A DNA stretch of 64,000 bases, taken from the NCBI RefSeq assembly GCF_001435775.1, contig NZ_AZFK01000005.1:1-64000 (forward strand), given 5' to 3'. A program made the translations under genes and the position numbers. The notes under the pieces are model-generated. The model ran no database searches and was not told where the DNA came from. It worked only from the letters and a program-made list of their open reading frames with translations. The DNA is from Limosilactobacillus ingluviei DSM 15946. Its GTDB lineage: Bacteria > Bacillota > Bacilli > Lactobacillales > Lactobacillaceae. Below are positions 9,440 through 17,358 of this stretch, piece after piece. Position 1 is the first letter of the stretch. Each line of letters opens with the position of its first letter.

Positions 9440-9883
9440 TTAATCCGCCTCCCTTCGCCATGCGGTCATGTCAATTCGGCCTAGTTTTTGTAGACGTTTA
9501 AACTCCTTGAAACGTTGCATGAAGATTTGACTGGCTTGGCGTCTGCTCGACGTAGCCCCCAAGTAGTCATCACCGAAGCGCTGCCTGATTTGATGTTCGT
9601 AAGCTTCGCGGTCGAAAAACTTCTTAAATTTGCGGTACTTCGGTTTCGGATTCTTCTTCCCGGTTGTGGCTTGAACGGTCTGATTCATCCACGCTTGGGT
9701 TGCTAAATCCGTTTGTCGCTCTAATTGGCGCAACTGGTAAGCTTCCAGCCGCAAGTGATACTCACTCCACGTCATGCGGTCAATCTCTCTCATGTCATTC
9801 ATTCCCAGATAAGCTAGCGCCGTGAGTTTAATTTCCCGATACTGTTCGGCAGAACTCGGCGCTGGCTCATCTAGGCTTTGAGG
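9440..9883 (-). CDS. Tail assembly chaperone, frameshift extension (gpGT-like)
   Basis: This frame is open from the slippery site at 9883-9889 to 9440. Entered by a -1 shift it adds 147 residues (PQSLDEPAPSS, later the independent-looking MNDMREIDRMTW) to the first 112 residues of the upstream chaperone, giving a 259-residue fusion. The extension is basic and helical, like T domains that bind the tape measure protein. An ATG at 9802 could also give a 120-residue stand-alone product, but the continuous reading from the slippery site makes the fusion more likely. It is followed immediately by the tape measure gene. Confidence 0.75.
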   Translation of the reverse strand, partial: PQSLDEPAPSSAEQYREIKLTALAYLGMNDMREIDRMTWSEYHLRLEAYQLRQLERQTDLATQAWMNQTVQATTGKKNPKPKYRKFKKFFDREAYEHQIRQRFGDDYLGATSSRRQASQIFMQRFKEFKRLQKLGRIDMTAWRREAD

Positions 9884-10218
9884 TTTTTTACCGCCACCTT
9901 AACAGCATTTGCTTCCGCCATTTCGTTCAGTACCGTGTCAAACAAGCCTTCAATGTCAGTTTTGGGGTTATCAATCAAAGCATCAATTTCACTTCGCGAT
10001 GGCCGTGACTTGTTATCCCACGCCGCAGCATAAATCACGTCCGACAAAACGGCTGCGTCGTATGATTTCAAACTTGGAACCGTCCTAGCCAATCCCATTC
10101 CAAAGTTTTGCTTGACGCCCTTCACCGTGAGTTCCATTCCGGCAATTTTATCTAGTTCCCGTACGAAGCGTACCCCAAAGTTCAGCTGCAACGCCTTGCC
10201 ATTTAACTTAACTTCCAT
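9871..10218 (-). CDS. Tail assembly chaperone (gpG-like)
   Basis: 115 residues, start MEVKLNGKAL, directly after the major tail protein gene with a one-base overlap. Size, position and the small alpha-helical make-up match first-frame tail assembly chaperones, which coat the tape measure during tail assembly. A perfect A AAA AAC slippery heptamer lies at codons 110-112, four codons before the TAG stop, as expected for a gpG/gpGT pair. Confidence 0.8.
   Translation of the reverse strand: MEVKLNGKALQLNFGVRFVRELDKIAGMELTVKGVKQNFGMGLARTVPSLKSYDAAVLSDVIYAAAWDNKSRPSRSEIDALIDNPKTDIEGLFDTVLNEMAEANAVKVAVKNLKA
9883..9889 (-). promoter_or_regulatory. Programmed -1 ribosomal frameshift site
   Basis: On the minus strand the heptamer A AAA AAC sits in the zero frame of the tail chaperone gene (GTA AAA AAC CTC). 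Slipping back one base continues as CCT CAA AGC CTA GAT and stays open for 147 codons. This is the classic form X XXY YYZ and the position is the conserved one for siphophage tail chaperones. I did not identify a strong downstream stimulatory structure. Confidence 0.82.
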
Positions 10219-10832
10219 TATTTTTGCCCTCCTGTTTTATCTGATGGCGCATCAGTTGCTTCAATCCCGACCCCATTGTCGGTATTGCTCCAAGCTTGAC
10301 CATTGCCATCAGTCCCGTCGTCCTTGGCAGCTCCTTCAATTACCCCAACGCCCCGGAAAATATAGGCTAGTTGGGATTCTTGTTCATTACTTAATTCCGT
10401 CCAGCCCCGAACTGGCCCATAATCAACCGTGATTGTGGTGTCCCGAGAAGATACGTCGTCCGGGTCGTTATCGTTTGAATCTTCGGTGACCTTTCGCCGC
10501 ATGTAAAAGGCAAAGTATTTTCCCGCCGTATTCTTGCGCTTCCGATAAATGATCCAGAACTCCATTTCTTCCTGATCGAAAAGCGAATCGTAAAGTTGAT
10601 CCGCAATCTCACTCCAGTTGTTGACGAACTCCACTTCCAAGTCCGTTTCCAGTGAGGAAGTCGTTGCTACTGATCCAGACTTCGTTACTGTGTTGTCACT
10701 GTCACGTTGTGGATCAAATGACAGCGAAGTTTGATAAGGGACTAAATGACCTGGTTCAGTCTTAGCAGCGGAAAGCTTCCGTGCATACAAAACCACGTCA
10801 ATACCCTGCAATGCAGGAATATCTTGTGCCAT
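10218..10832 (-). CDS. Major tail protein (TP901-1 type)
   Basis: 204 residues. It starts MAQDIPALQGIDVVLYARKL, a common beginning of TP901-1-family major tail tube proteins, and has the beta-rich core with DLEVEFVNNWSEI and DYGPVRGWTELSN. The C-terminal tail is Gly/Asp/Asn-rich and probably exposed. It polymerises into the tail tube. It lies between the head-tail connector genes and the tail chaperones, the standard place. Confidence 0.88.
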   Translation of the reverse strand: MAQDIPALQGIDVVLYARKLSAAKTEPGHLVPYQTSLSFDPQRDSDNTVTKSGSVATTSSLETDLEVEFVNNWSEIADQLYDSLFDQEEMEFWIIYRKRKNTAGKYFAFYMRRKVTEDSNDNDPDDVSSRDTTITVDYGPVRGWTELSNEQESQLAYIFRGVGVIEGAAKDDGTDGNGQAWSNTDNGVGIEATDAPSDKTGGQK

Positions 10833-10845
10833 ATTTTTATTCCTC

Positions 10846-11238
10846 CTAGTTCAAATTAAAAACGAGTGTAATGACACCATGATATAAGACAGTATCAGGA
10901 ACACTCGTATCCGTTAAAATTTGTTGATCCTGAGCAGCTGGACGACCAACAAAGTGAAAATGCTTTGTTCTAATTGCCCCAGCCCCCAGTAGTGATAGTT
11001 GATTAATTACTTTCGTAACCAGTGGGCGGTTTTCAGCGTCTCCCCACACGTCTAAGGTTTGACTGATTCGACCACCCAATGCATCCTTATAAGTTACTGG
11101 TAAAAGCTGGGTCATCCCCATCGCAATGAAGGGATACTTAGCATTTTCACTTTCCAGTGGCAGATGGTCATAAACTGTGTAACCTAGATTCTCACATTCA
11201 ATCATAAGCTGATCAAACAACTCTTGTGATGGGTTCAT
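10846..11238 (-). CDS. Tail terminator / tail completion-like protein
   Basis: 130 residues (MNPSQELFDQLMIECE). The gene sits between an HK97 gp10-like gene, whose stop it overlaps by four bases (ATGA), and the major tail protein, where the tail terminator (Tail-U-like, DUF3168/DUF806 kind) is normally encoded. The pattern of a helical N-terminus then SLDVWG-like and ITLVFNLN beta strands fits. The exact family is inferred from order. Confidence 0.65.
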   Translation of the reverse strand: MNPSQELFDQLMIECENLGYTVYDHLPLESENAKYPFIAMGMTQLLPVTYKDALGGRISQTLDVWGDAENRPLVTKVINQLSLLGAGAIRTKHFHFVGRPAAQDQQILTDTSVPDTVLYHGVITLVFNLN

Positions 11239-11591
11239 TTCATCACCGCCTTTAATTGGTTAATGAATTTCACTGACTGATAAGCAAAAGCTGGATGCAA
11301 GGTTGGCCGTGCCGACATGAAACGTGTTCCAAACTCCAAGTAAGAAAAATATTCTGTATGAGGAGCAATAGTAGCAGTCATGCCGGCTTGACTCAGTTCA
11401 TTAGTAATGCTTCGAGCCGTTGTACCCTTCGAATAGCCAGCCGTATATGCCGCCTCCATATTGGCAACCGTTTTAGCTTTCAACTGCGCCGCATTGTTTT
11501 TTACAATTGGCCGTACCTTTGAGGCCAGCAACTGTGGGCGTTTACTCAGCTTAGCCTGGAGTTCTTTGGCTCCTTGAAGTTTAATCTGCAT
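11235..11591 (-). CDS. HK97 gp10-like head-tail joining protein
   Basis: 118 residues. It starts with MQIKLQGAKELQAKLSK and contains the segment TARSITNE and APHTEYFSYLEFGT-x-F, the recognisable HK97 gp10-like core (Y-x-x-x-x-E-F-G-T). These proteins sit at the head-tail junction. It overlaps its neighbours by a few bases on each side, suggesting translational coupling. Confidence 0.8.
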   Translation of the reverse strand: MQIKLQGAKELQAKLSKRPQLLASKVRPIVKNNAAQLKAKTVANMEAAYTAGYSKGTTARSITNELSQAGMTATIAPHTEYFSYLEFGTRFMSARPTLHPAFAYQSVKFINQLKAVMK

Positions 11592-11896
11592 TATCCTTCC
11601 CCCACAATCAAAGAGACGCCCTTCAGCGGACGCCTTTCAGTATTCAGACGGTACTTTACCGGACTATCATCAATGGTTAAATACGACCAACTGACCGTTA
11701 CTGGTTCGCTAAAACGAATTGTCTTAGCTCGCTGGTCATACTTGCCGAACAGCTCAACAGACCGGTTAGTACCAACATCAGTCACGTTTCCATACCGTGT
11801 GGCCACCAATTCAGTACCACCCTCATACTTCGAAGTGTGCGGGTTGTAGCGGCGCTTAGAATCAGAATAGAAACTAATCTTGCTGTCCATTCGCAT
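11591..11896 (-). CDS. Head closure / head-tail adaptor protein
   Basis: 101 residues from ATG 11896 (MRMDSKISFY); GAGGTGAT lies 4-5 bases before it, and another ATG at 11890 is possible. Small beta-barrel-like protein with Tyr-rich beta strands (RRYNPHTSKYEGG, RPLKGVSLIVGEG), as in SPP1 gp16-like stoppers. It overlaps the connector gene upstream by 23 bases. Role inferred from place and size. Confidence 0.68.
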   Translation of the reverse strand: MRMDSKISFYSDSKRRYNPHTSKYEGGTELVATRYGNVTDVGTNRSVELFGKYDQRAKTIRFSEPVTVSWSYLTIDDSPVKYRLNTERRPLKGVSLIVGEG

Positions 11897-12269
11897 TAGT
11901 ATCACCTCGATACGGGTTAATGAACTGAACTTTGCCTAAGGTCTGCACGTCTTTTTGATTACGCCGTTTCCAAAGGTTAATATCGTCTAAGAAATCATCA
12001 AAGTCAGAAGCTTTGAAAGTGATTGACTCACCTTCCTGACTATAAGCAGTCATCCCTTCGTTCTTGATCCGGTTAAACCGACGGACACTGACTTCTAACT
12101 CGATATAGTCCAGCTCCGGAGGCACTGTCTTACTTTCCAGCTTAAAGCACAGAGCATGGTCTGTATTTGTAATGATCAGGTTGAGCAAGTCATCCTGGTC
12201 ATTATTTTTTAGGCCAAGCATTGTCTTCAAATTCTCAAGTACATCTGTTGTCTCGGCTTGCTCACCCAC
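11874..12269 (-). CDS. Head-tail connector protein (gp6/gp15-like)
   Basis: 131 residues with a GTG start preceded by AGGTGATG. The N-terminal helical block TDVLENLKTMLGLKNNDQDD followed by LLNLIITNT is typical of phage gp6-like head-tail connector proteins that form the adaptor ring under the portal. It comes directly after the major capsid gene, the usual order in TP901-1/SPP1-like phages. Confidence 0.8.
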   Translation of the reverse strand: MGEQAETTDVLENLKTMLGLKNNDQDDLLNLIITNTDHALCFKLESKTVPPELDYIELEVSVRRFNRIKNEGMTAYSQEGESITFKASDFDDFLDDINLWKRRNQKDVQTLGKVQFINPYRGDTNANGQQD

Positions 12270-12279
12270 GATTCATCAC

Positions 12280-13158
12280 CTACTTACCAGCATCAGTCGG
12301 TGCACTGATAGTTGACAGAACAATACCATCAAGGCGTTCAGTCGTCAGAACACTAGCCATTGTTACAACAGTTTCGTAAGTCAGATTGTTATTAACAGAA
12401 TCATGAGTTACACCGATCAAACCAGTTTCATCAGAAGTCATGTTGAACAGCTGGCCAACCGAAGAAATCGGGGCATAGAAGTAATTAATATTATCAGCTA
12501 CAGTAGCAGCAATTGTGCCTTGCTTTACAGCGCTAGTCAGAATGATGGTGTTAAAGCCAAGGAAGTTTTGAATATACTGCAGGCCGAAAGTGTTCTGTAC
12601 ATCAATCTTCTGATTCCCTAACCAATCATACAAGTCCAGTGGATTAGCAAAAGCAACAGTTTGGGTGTCGTAGTCTTCCCACTTTATGGCAAGTTGACCA
12701 AGTGCTGCGGCCATAGCCTTCTGGAAGTCAGCACCAGAAGCAGTGGTTTTGCTTGCATTAGCCTTAGTAATGTAATCAAATAGATCCTTCTTAACGTCCT
12801 TTTGAACTTCACGAAGCAACTTGTTATCAGTATCAACAATAGCCGGAGTTACACCACCAGCAGATTGAATAGCTTCAATTGATGTCTGCTTACGATACTT
12901 CTTAAAAGCCAGAGTAAGAGTATCAGCCAGCTTACGAGTTACCTTACTCAGTGGGATAACTTCACCTTCACCTACTGCACCATCAACCTTAGTCACTTCA
13001 GACTTGTAGATTTTAATTTGTGATCCAGCAGTCATCGGATGCATTCGTACCACACCAAGTGCATTCAGTAAAGTTTGAATGCCTTGAGTAAACTGTTCGG
13101 TAAAATCGATAGACTGTGCAACCAAATCTGCACTTGTCGTTAAATTAGTTTCAGCCAT
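12280..13158 (-). CDS. Major capsid protein
   Basis: 292 residues, beginning MAETNLTTSADLVAQ. The size and order (scaffold, capsid, connector) and the pattern of an extended N-arm, a spine helix with many Lys, and the segment WEDYDTQTVAFANPLDLYDWLG fit an HK97-fold capsid protein of lactobacillar siphophages. The C-terminal GLIGVTHDSVNNNLTYETVV segment resembles the axial domain. It makes the icosahedral shell with the scaffold protein encoded just upstream. Confidence 0.85.
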   Translation of the reverse strand: MAETNLTTSADLVAQSIDFTEQFTQGIQTLLNALGVVRMHPMTAGSQIKIYKSEVTKVDGAVGEGEVIPLSKVTRKLADTLTLAFKKYRKQTSIEAIQSAGGVTPAIVDTDNKLLREVQKDVKKDLFDYITKANASKTTASGADFQKAMAAALGQLAIKWEDYDTQTVAFANPLDLYDWLGNQKIDVQNTFGLQYIQNFLGFNTIILTSAVKQGTIAATVADNINYFYAPISSVGQLFNMTSDETGLIGVTHDSVNNNLTYETVVTMASVLTTERLDGIVLSTISAPTDAGK

Positions 13159-13170
13159 TTAAAAGTCCTC

Positions 13171-13797
13171 CTATTCATAAATCGACATATTGTCTGTGAT
13201 AGCTTTGACCCGTTTAAGCGGATCCTTGATCTTCCTAATGTCCGCCTTGCTCATTCCATTAGCAGTCTTGCCATTACTTCGTGGGGTTGTTCCACGTAAG
13301 GCTTCCTTCTTAGCAGTGTCACGAATGGAATTGACGAAATCTGTAATAGCACTGATATTGTCAACCGTTTGCTGTTGGTCAGTCGAAACCACCATCGCTA
13401 GTACTTCATTAGGAACATCCAGACCATCTTCCCGGAATGCTTCACGCGTGGACTGCAAGTCCTTCTCACGTTGTAATTGAGCTTTCAAGTCAGCGATCTG
13501 TTGATCCTTTTCATCATCTTGTTTTGTGGTTTTCTGTTCCTTCAGCAATTCTTTGACCGACATCTTGCCAGACTTCAAGTCTTCTAGCTGTTGATTAGCT
13601 TCATCCAATTTCTGCTTGTAGTCATTCTTTGAAGCAGTGATCTTATCAATTCGCTTCTCAAATTTAGCCGTTAAACGGTCAACTGCACTGTCCTCTTCCT
13701 TAGGCTGATCCTTTGGGGCTGGATCCTGGCCCTTTTGCGGATCGTCCTGCAGTTGAATGCCAGTGTTTTGTTGCGCTTGTTCTTCGTTTTCTGCCAT
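13171..13797 (-). CDS. Capsid scaffolding protein (DUF4355-like)
   Basis: 208 residues from ATG 13797 (MAENEEQAQQN), which has AGGAGGTTTACTT before it; a longer in-frame start lacks such a site. The N-terminus is acidic and disordered, the middle (about 50-125) a long coiled coil, and the C-terminus basic: the profile of DUF4355/GP20 scaffolds, which guide capsid assembly and leave the procapsid. It lies directly before the capsid gene. Confidence 0.85.
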   Translation of the reverse strand: MAENEEQAQQNTGIQLQDDPQKGQDPAPKDQPKEEDSAVDRLTAKFEKRIDKITASKNDYKQKLDEANQQLEDLKSGKMSVKELLKEQKTTKQDDEKDQQIADLKAQLQREKDLQSTREAFREDGLDVPNEVLAMVVSTDQQQTVDNISAITDFVNSIRDTAKKEALRGTTPRSNGKTANGMSKADIRKIKDPLKRVKAITDNMSIYE

Positions 13798-13881
13798 AAG
13801 TAAACCTCCTATGCACGCATTTATTGACTTGGGAGTCATTCTCGGGCCTTATTTAACGTCCACAGCTCACGGGAACGGACA

Positions 13882-13917
13882 TAAGAAAAGGGATAGCCAG
13901 CCGGTAAGCTATCCCCC
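13882..13917 (-). terminator. Hairpin with T run between yjcQ-like gene and scaffold
   Basis: Minus-strand hairpin GGGATAGC / GCTATCCC (13908-13915 with 13890-13897) followed by TTTTCTT. It lies before the scaffold gene, so it would reduce transcription of capsid genes from upstream or separate two transcripts. Confidence 0.6.
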
Positions 13918-13920
13918 GTA

Positions 13921-13954
13921 AAATAAAAAGCACTCACAGATTAGTGTGAATGCT
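13921..13954 (-). terminator. Terminator at the end of the YjcQ-like gene
   Basis: Minus-strand hairpin AGCATTCAC / GTGAGTGCT (13946-13954 with 13929-13937, one G-U) followed by TTTTTATTTT. It overlaps the stop codon of the gene at 13954-14289. With the hairpin at 13882-13917 it forms a tandem pair. Confidence 0.65.
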
Positions 13955-14289
13955 TAGAAGCCCGGAAGCCAATCTCTGACTTCCTTAAAAATACGATATG
14001 CTTTTTTCATCATAGAATTTTCTGCTAAATATTGTAAGCCTTCAATAGTTATTGAAACATTATAAAGGCCACCAATAATAATGCCTTCAATTTTGGTTGG
14101 CGTAAATTTTACTCCTGAAATATAACCATGTTCGCTTAACATTTTCAGCGTGTTTGCAAACTGAGCTTTGCTGATATTGAATGTATCAGCATTAAGAATA
14201 TTTGGATCAGGTTTAATTCCATTCTCATAACAGTACTTAAGGTAGCTTAGTATTTTATACGCTACCGTAAAGAAGTCATTATTACTCAT
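13954..14289 (-). CDS. YjcQ-family winged-helix protein
   Basis: 111 residues. The N-terminal part (NDFFTVAYKILSYLKYCYENG), central winged-helix-like region and the C-terminal ITIEGLQYLAENSMMKKAY block match the YjcQ family found in prophages. Function is unknown; a DNA-binding regulatory role is inferred from the fold type. It is an insertion between the minor head gene region and the scaffold gene and is followed by two terminators, so it may be an accessory gene. Confidence 0.75.
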   Translation of the reverse strand: MSNNDFFTVAYKILSYLKYCYENGIKPDPNILNADTFNISKAQFANTLKMLSEHGYISGVKFTPTKIEGIIIGGLYNVSITIEGLQYLAENSMMKKAYRIFKEVRDWLPGF

Positions 14290-14317
14290 AATTACCTCCG
14301 AGAATTAAGCTCGTTAT

Positions 14318-14554
14318 CTAGCCATTTCCAAAGCAGAAATGAGTTTGACTGGTTTTCAAATTAGTAAGACTAATCAAAGTTTTCTTCAGATAAGCAAGCG
14401 AAAAAATGTACTTCAAAGTATCCTCAAAACCATTTACTACTAGATTATGATCTTTCTTACTCAAAGTGGCTGTGCCATTTTCTATATCTGAATGCAACTT
14501 AAAGGTATATGAATCTTGATCATCATGTACAATGTCAACGACTAAGAAGCCCAT
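14318..14554 (-). CDS. Small phage protein, unknown function
   Basis: 78 residues (MGFLVVDIVHDDQDSY). I do not recognise the family. The start overlaps the stop of the minor head gene as TAATG, and its AAAGGAGGCGG ribosome-binding site is encoded by the Lys/Arg-rich last codons of that gene, so translation is probably coupled. The N-terminal half looks beta-stranded. Confidence 0.55.
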   Translation of the reverse strand: MGFLVVDIVHDDQDSYTFKLHSDIENGTATLSKKDHNLVVNGFEDTLKYIFSLAYLKKTLISLTNLKTSQTHFCFGNG

Positions 14555-15975
14555 TATTTCCGCCTCCTTTTCTTTTTCTTGGCTTTCACCAAAGCCTCAC
14601 CATAGTTATATGTTTGATTAGTTTTGTCATGGGCTTCCTCATAATCAAGCCCTTCATCATCCATATAGTGTGCTTCCAAACTTTCGTGTTCCAACATAAT
14701 TATATCATAATCAAAAGCATTGCCTTCATTAAGACGCTGTAGGCTTTGCGCCATATCATAATCAGGGTAAAAATGTTGTAGTGACCTATCAGTGCCATTC
14801 TGTAAATTATACTTTGAATCAAGAATATGCTGCAACGCTGTTGATACAACAGCTTCTGTTAACCCACTGTTCGCCATCATATTATGAATTAAAATGTTCC
14901 GTTTAGAATTTCGTAGTTCTTCATAATACAGTCTGGCATGCTTAGACCGCTTAACCATATATGGATCATTCTCGTTATTTAATGCACCTGAAAGTGCACC
15001 ACTATCTGAAGCATTCACAGTTGTTTCCGAAATTGCGCACCGACAATTAGGATGCACTGGAATTTCAGGAACTTTACTGATCTTGTAAATTCCTGGTCCC
15101 CAGCCGTTGTCCTTACGCTCAATAGCTTGGCACTCTGGACAAGCCTTAATCTCAGTAAACCACTGAACATATTCATAGCCATTTGCCTTAATGGAGTTCA
15201 TTTGAGCGGTGAATTGAACCCGTGCTGATTCAGTCCGGGCAATTCGTTCGGTTACATAGCGCTGATTGGTTACCGTATCTTTGACCTCTGATTTTAACCG
15301 CCGAGCCATCTTACGTGGGTTCTGGCCTTGAATAATACCATCAGAAATAACAACATCCAGCTTGGCCTTCAATGCATCTTGATTGGCCCACAACCGATCT
15401 GAAAAGGTAGCTGAATTAGTCTGGGCCATTACAATCTTAGCAATCTTAGGCCCTGCCCACATTGATGGTTGAGCAGTAACCTCCATAATACCGGCCTGAC
15501 GTTGGCATTCCTTAATGTAATCATCAGACAGTTTGGCCGTTAAAGCTTTGTCGGTTTCAGCAGTTGCCTCTGTCAAGTGGACACCAACCTGCGATTTAAG
15601 CAACTCCAGACGATTGATTCGCATTGTAGCATTATAAACTCGCATTCTTCGATTGACGTTATCAGACCAGTCGCCATAAGTCGGTGTTTGGCCTTGTGCC
15701 CGCATCTGATTAGCCTGTTCAACAACATGCTTGGCTTCTCGTTGATAAGCAGCCATCTGACCAGCAGTAACCGGCTGATATCCAGTGTGATTACCATTCT
15801 CATCAACAATAAGTGTGGCGTTCTCATCAATCGTCCGGTTAATTCCATCAATGGCCCGCTGATAATATTCAGCAAGCCGCTGATTAAACTTCTGATCGTT
15901 GTCCAGATTCTGCTTCATCCAGGCTGTCTCTTGCTGACGTCTTTTCTTCCAGTAAGCCGTGTTCCTGTTCGCCAT
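14554..15975 (-). CDS. Minor head protein (SPP1 gp7/Mu F-like) with C-terminal extension
   Basis: 473 residues from ATG 15975 (MANRNTAYW). The head morphogenesis domain is visible at about 180-330, including TERIARTESARVQFTAQMN and a zinc-ribbon-like motif with C-x2-C, GWGPGIYKI and HPNCRCA. Such proteins bind the portal and enter the procapsid. About 140 residues (335-473) follow that are not part of the core; they include YYEELRNSKRN, an HESLEAHYMDDEG segment and a poly-Lys/Arg end. The start lies inside the portal gene (92-base overlap). Confidence 0.85.
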   Translation of the reverse strand: MANRNTAYWKKRRQQETAWMKQNLDNDQKFNQRLAEYYQRAIDGINRTIDENATLIVDENGNHTGYQPVTAGQMAAYQREAKHVVEQANQMRAQGQTPTYGDWSDNVNRRMRVYNATMRINRLELLKSQVGVHLTEATAETDKALTAKLSDDYIKECQRQAGIMEVTAQPSMWAGPKIAKIVMAQTNSATFSDRLWANQDALKAKLDVVISDGIIQGQNPRKMARRLKSEVKDTVTNQRYVTERIARTESARVQFTAQMNSIKANGYEYVQWFTEIKACPECQAIERKDNGWGPGIYKISKVPEIPVHPNCRCAISETTVNASDSGALSGALNNENDPYMVKRSKHARLYYEELRNSKRNILIHNMMANSGLTEAVVSTALQHILDSKYNLQNGTDRSLQHFYPDYDMAQSLQRLNEGNAFDYDIIMLEHESLEAHYMDDEGLDYEEAHDKTNQTYNYGEALVKAKKKKRRRK

Positions 15976-17347
15976 TGTTCTCACCCTTTACTGCGTCCAT
16001 TGCACTAGCCTGGTTTTGAAGTGCCTGTTTGACTTTATCCGCTTGTTCATCCTTGATCCGTTCCATTTCGGCCTGTGGATCATCAACACAAGACAAGATG
16101 GACAACTGCGTCTGTTTAGACACAATACCGTTCAAGGTTGACGCTGTTTGAGCTTCGTCTGCTAAGTTATCCGGTAGATTACGCTTGAAATGGAAGTCAA
16201 GATCTTGCCAAGCAGCAGAGTCATGAACTACTGTTCCAGTGCTGAATACAATTTGATACATCTGCCGCAATGCTTGTCGGAATTTACGTTCCTTATTGCT
16301 TGCCATGTTTCGCATGGAAAGCAGCTTATATTGAAGAGCAACACCAGATGAATTACCACTGAAAGCTTCATCGTTGAGGTTAGGCACCATTGCCACCTGG
16401 TAAATCAGTGTAACCAGCCGATCAATAATGTGTTCTTGCATCGTGTCGCCGTCTGGCTTGCTGATGAAGTCAACAGTGGCGTTAGTTGCATCAGCGTCAG
16501 GACTGTAGATCATCTGATTGCCAAGTAAGTTAGCATCTGGTAAACCATCGCCATCATGATCTAGGTCAATACCCAATACTTTCAGATAAGCATTGTCGAA
16601 GTATTCAACTTGGTTGGCCTTCTGTGACAGCACCTTATCCAATGAGTTAATCAATGTTTTGACGTTATCAAACACACCCTGGCGCTCTTCGTTGCCATAG
16701 AATTCAACCGCCGGCACAATGCCATATGGGTTAGGTTGTGATGCATCAATTAACTTACCACCAGCAAAAGCATCAAAATGATCGGCATAATAGATCACAC
16801 CGGTTTGCTGACCGCTCTTAACGTCTTTCCAGTAACGAACAAAGCAGTAAGGCTGACGAGCAACTGTGTCATCGTAGACCATGAAACCTTCAGTTGGGTT
16901 CATGTACGCAACTTTCGTGTTGCTGTCCTCATCCTGATAAATAAAAGCAAACGAACGTCCGTAGATATCCGTTTGCTTGCTGATCTCAGATAATTTGTCT
17001 TGGAACGAATTAGCATCATTCCAGTTCTGTAATTCTTCATTGCTAGTATCATCATCTAGCGTAATCTTAGGCGGGATCCCAGTGAAGAACCCGTTATAAG
17101 TATCCACAATGTAATGTGGCAAGTTAGCAACCAGATGATTGTCCGGGCCAAACCGACGCGGTACTTGATGCAGAATGTCATGGTCACCGGTGTACAACTT
17201 CATGTTCTCCCGATAGTTTTTTGTATATTGATTATTATGGCTAATAAATGCATCCAAATCATTCATCGCTAAACCCGGTTCATCTTTGGGATAAACAAAA
17301 ATATGTCCATCCAGCACCTGGCCTTTGCCATTAACTGTTTCAGCCAT
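15884..17347 (-). CDS. Portal protein (SPP1 gp6-like)
   Basis: 487 residues. The sequence shows the SPP1-type portal pattern: N-terminal helices with YTKNYRENMKLYTGDHDIL, the NLPHYIVDTYNGFFTGIP core, and an acidic, Gln/Glu-rich C-terminal tail. The dodecameric portal is the DNA entry channel and docking site for the terminase. It lies between large terminase and minor head genes as expected. Confidence 0.92.
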   Translation of the reverse strand: MAETVNGKGQVLDGHIFVYPKDEPGLAMNDLDAFISHNNQYTKNYRENMKLYTGDHDILHQVPRRFGPDNHLVANLPHYIVDTYNGFFTGIPPKITLDDDTSNEELQNWNDANSFQDKLSEISKQTDIYGRSFAFIYQDEDSNTKVAYMNPTEGFMVYDDTVARQPYCFVRYWKDVKSGQQTGVIYYADHFDAFAGGKLIDASQPNPYGIVPAVEFYGNEERQGVFDNVKTLINSLDKVLSQKANQVEYFDNAYLKVLGIDLDHDGDGLPDANLLGNQMIYSPDADATNATVDFISKPDGDTMQEHIIDRLVTLIYQVAMVPNLNDEAFSGNSSGVALQYKLLSMRNMASNKERKFRQALRQMYQIVFSTGTVVHDSAAWQDLDFHFKRNLPDNLADEAQTASTLNGIVSKQTQLSILSCVDDPQAEMERIKDEQADKVKQALQNQASAMDAVKGENNGEQEHGLLEEKTSARDSLDEAESGQRSEV

Positions 17348-17358
17348 TCCAACACCTC

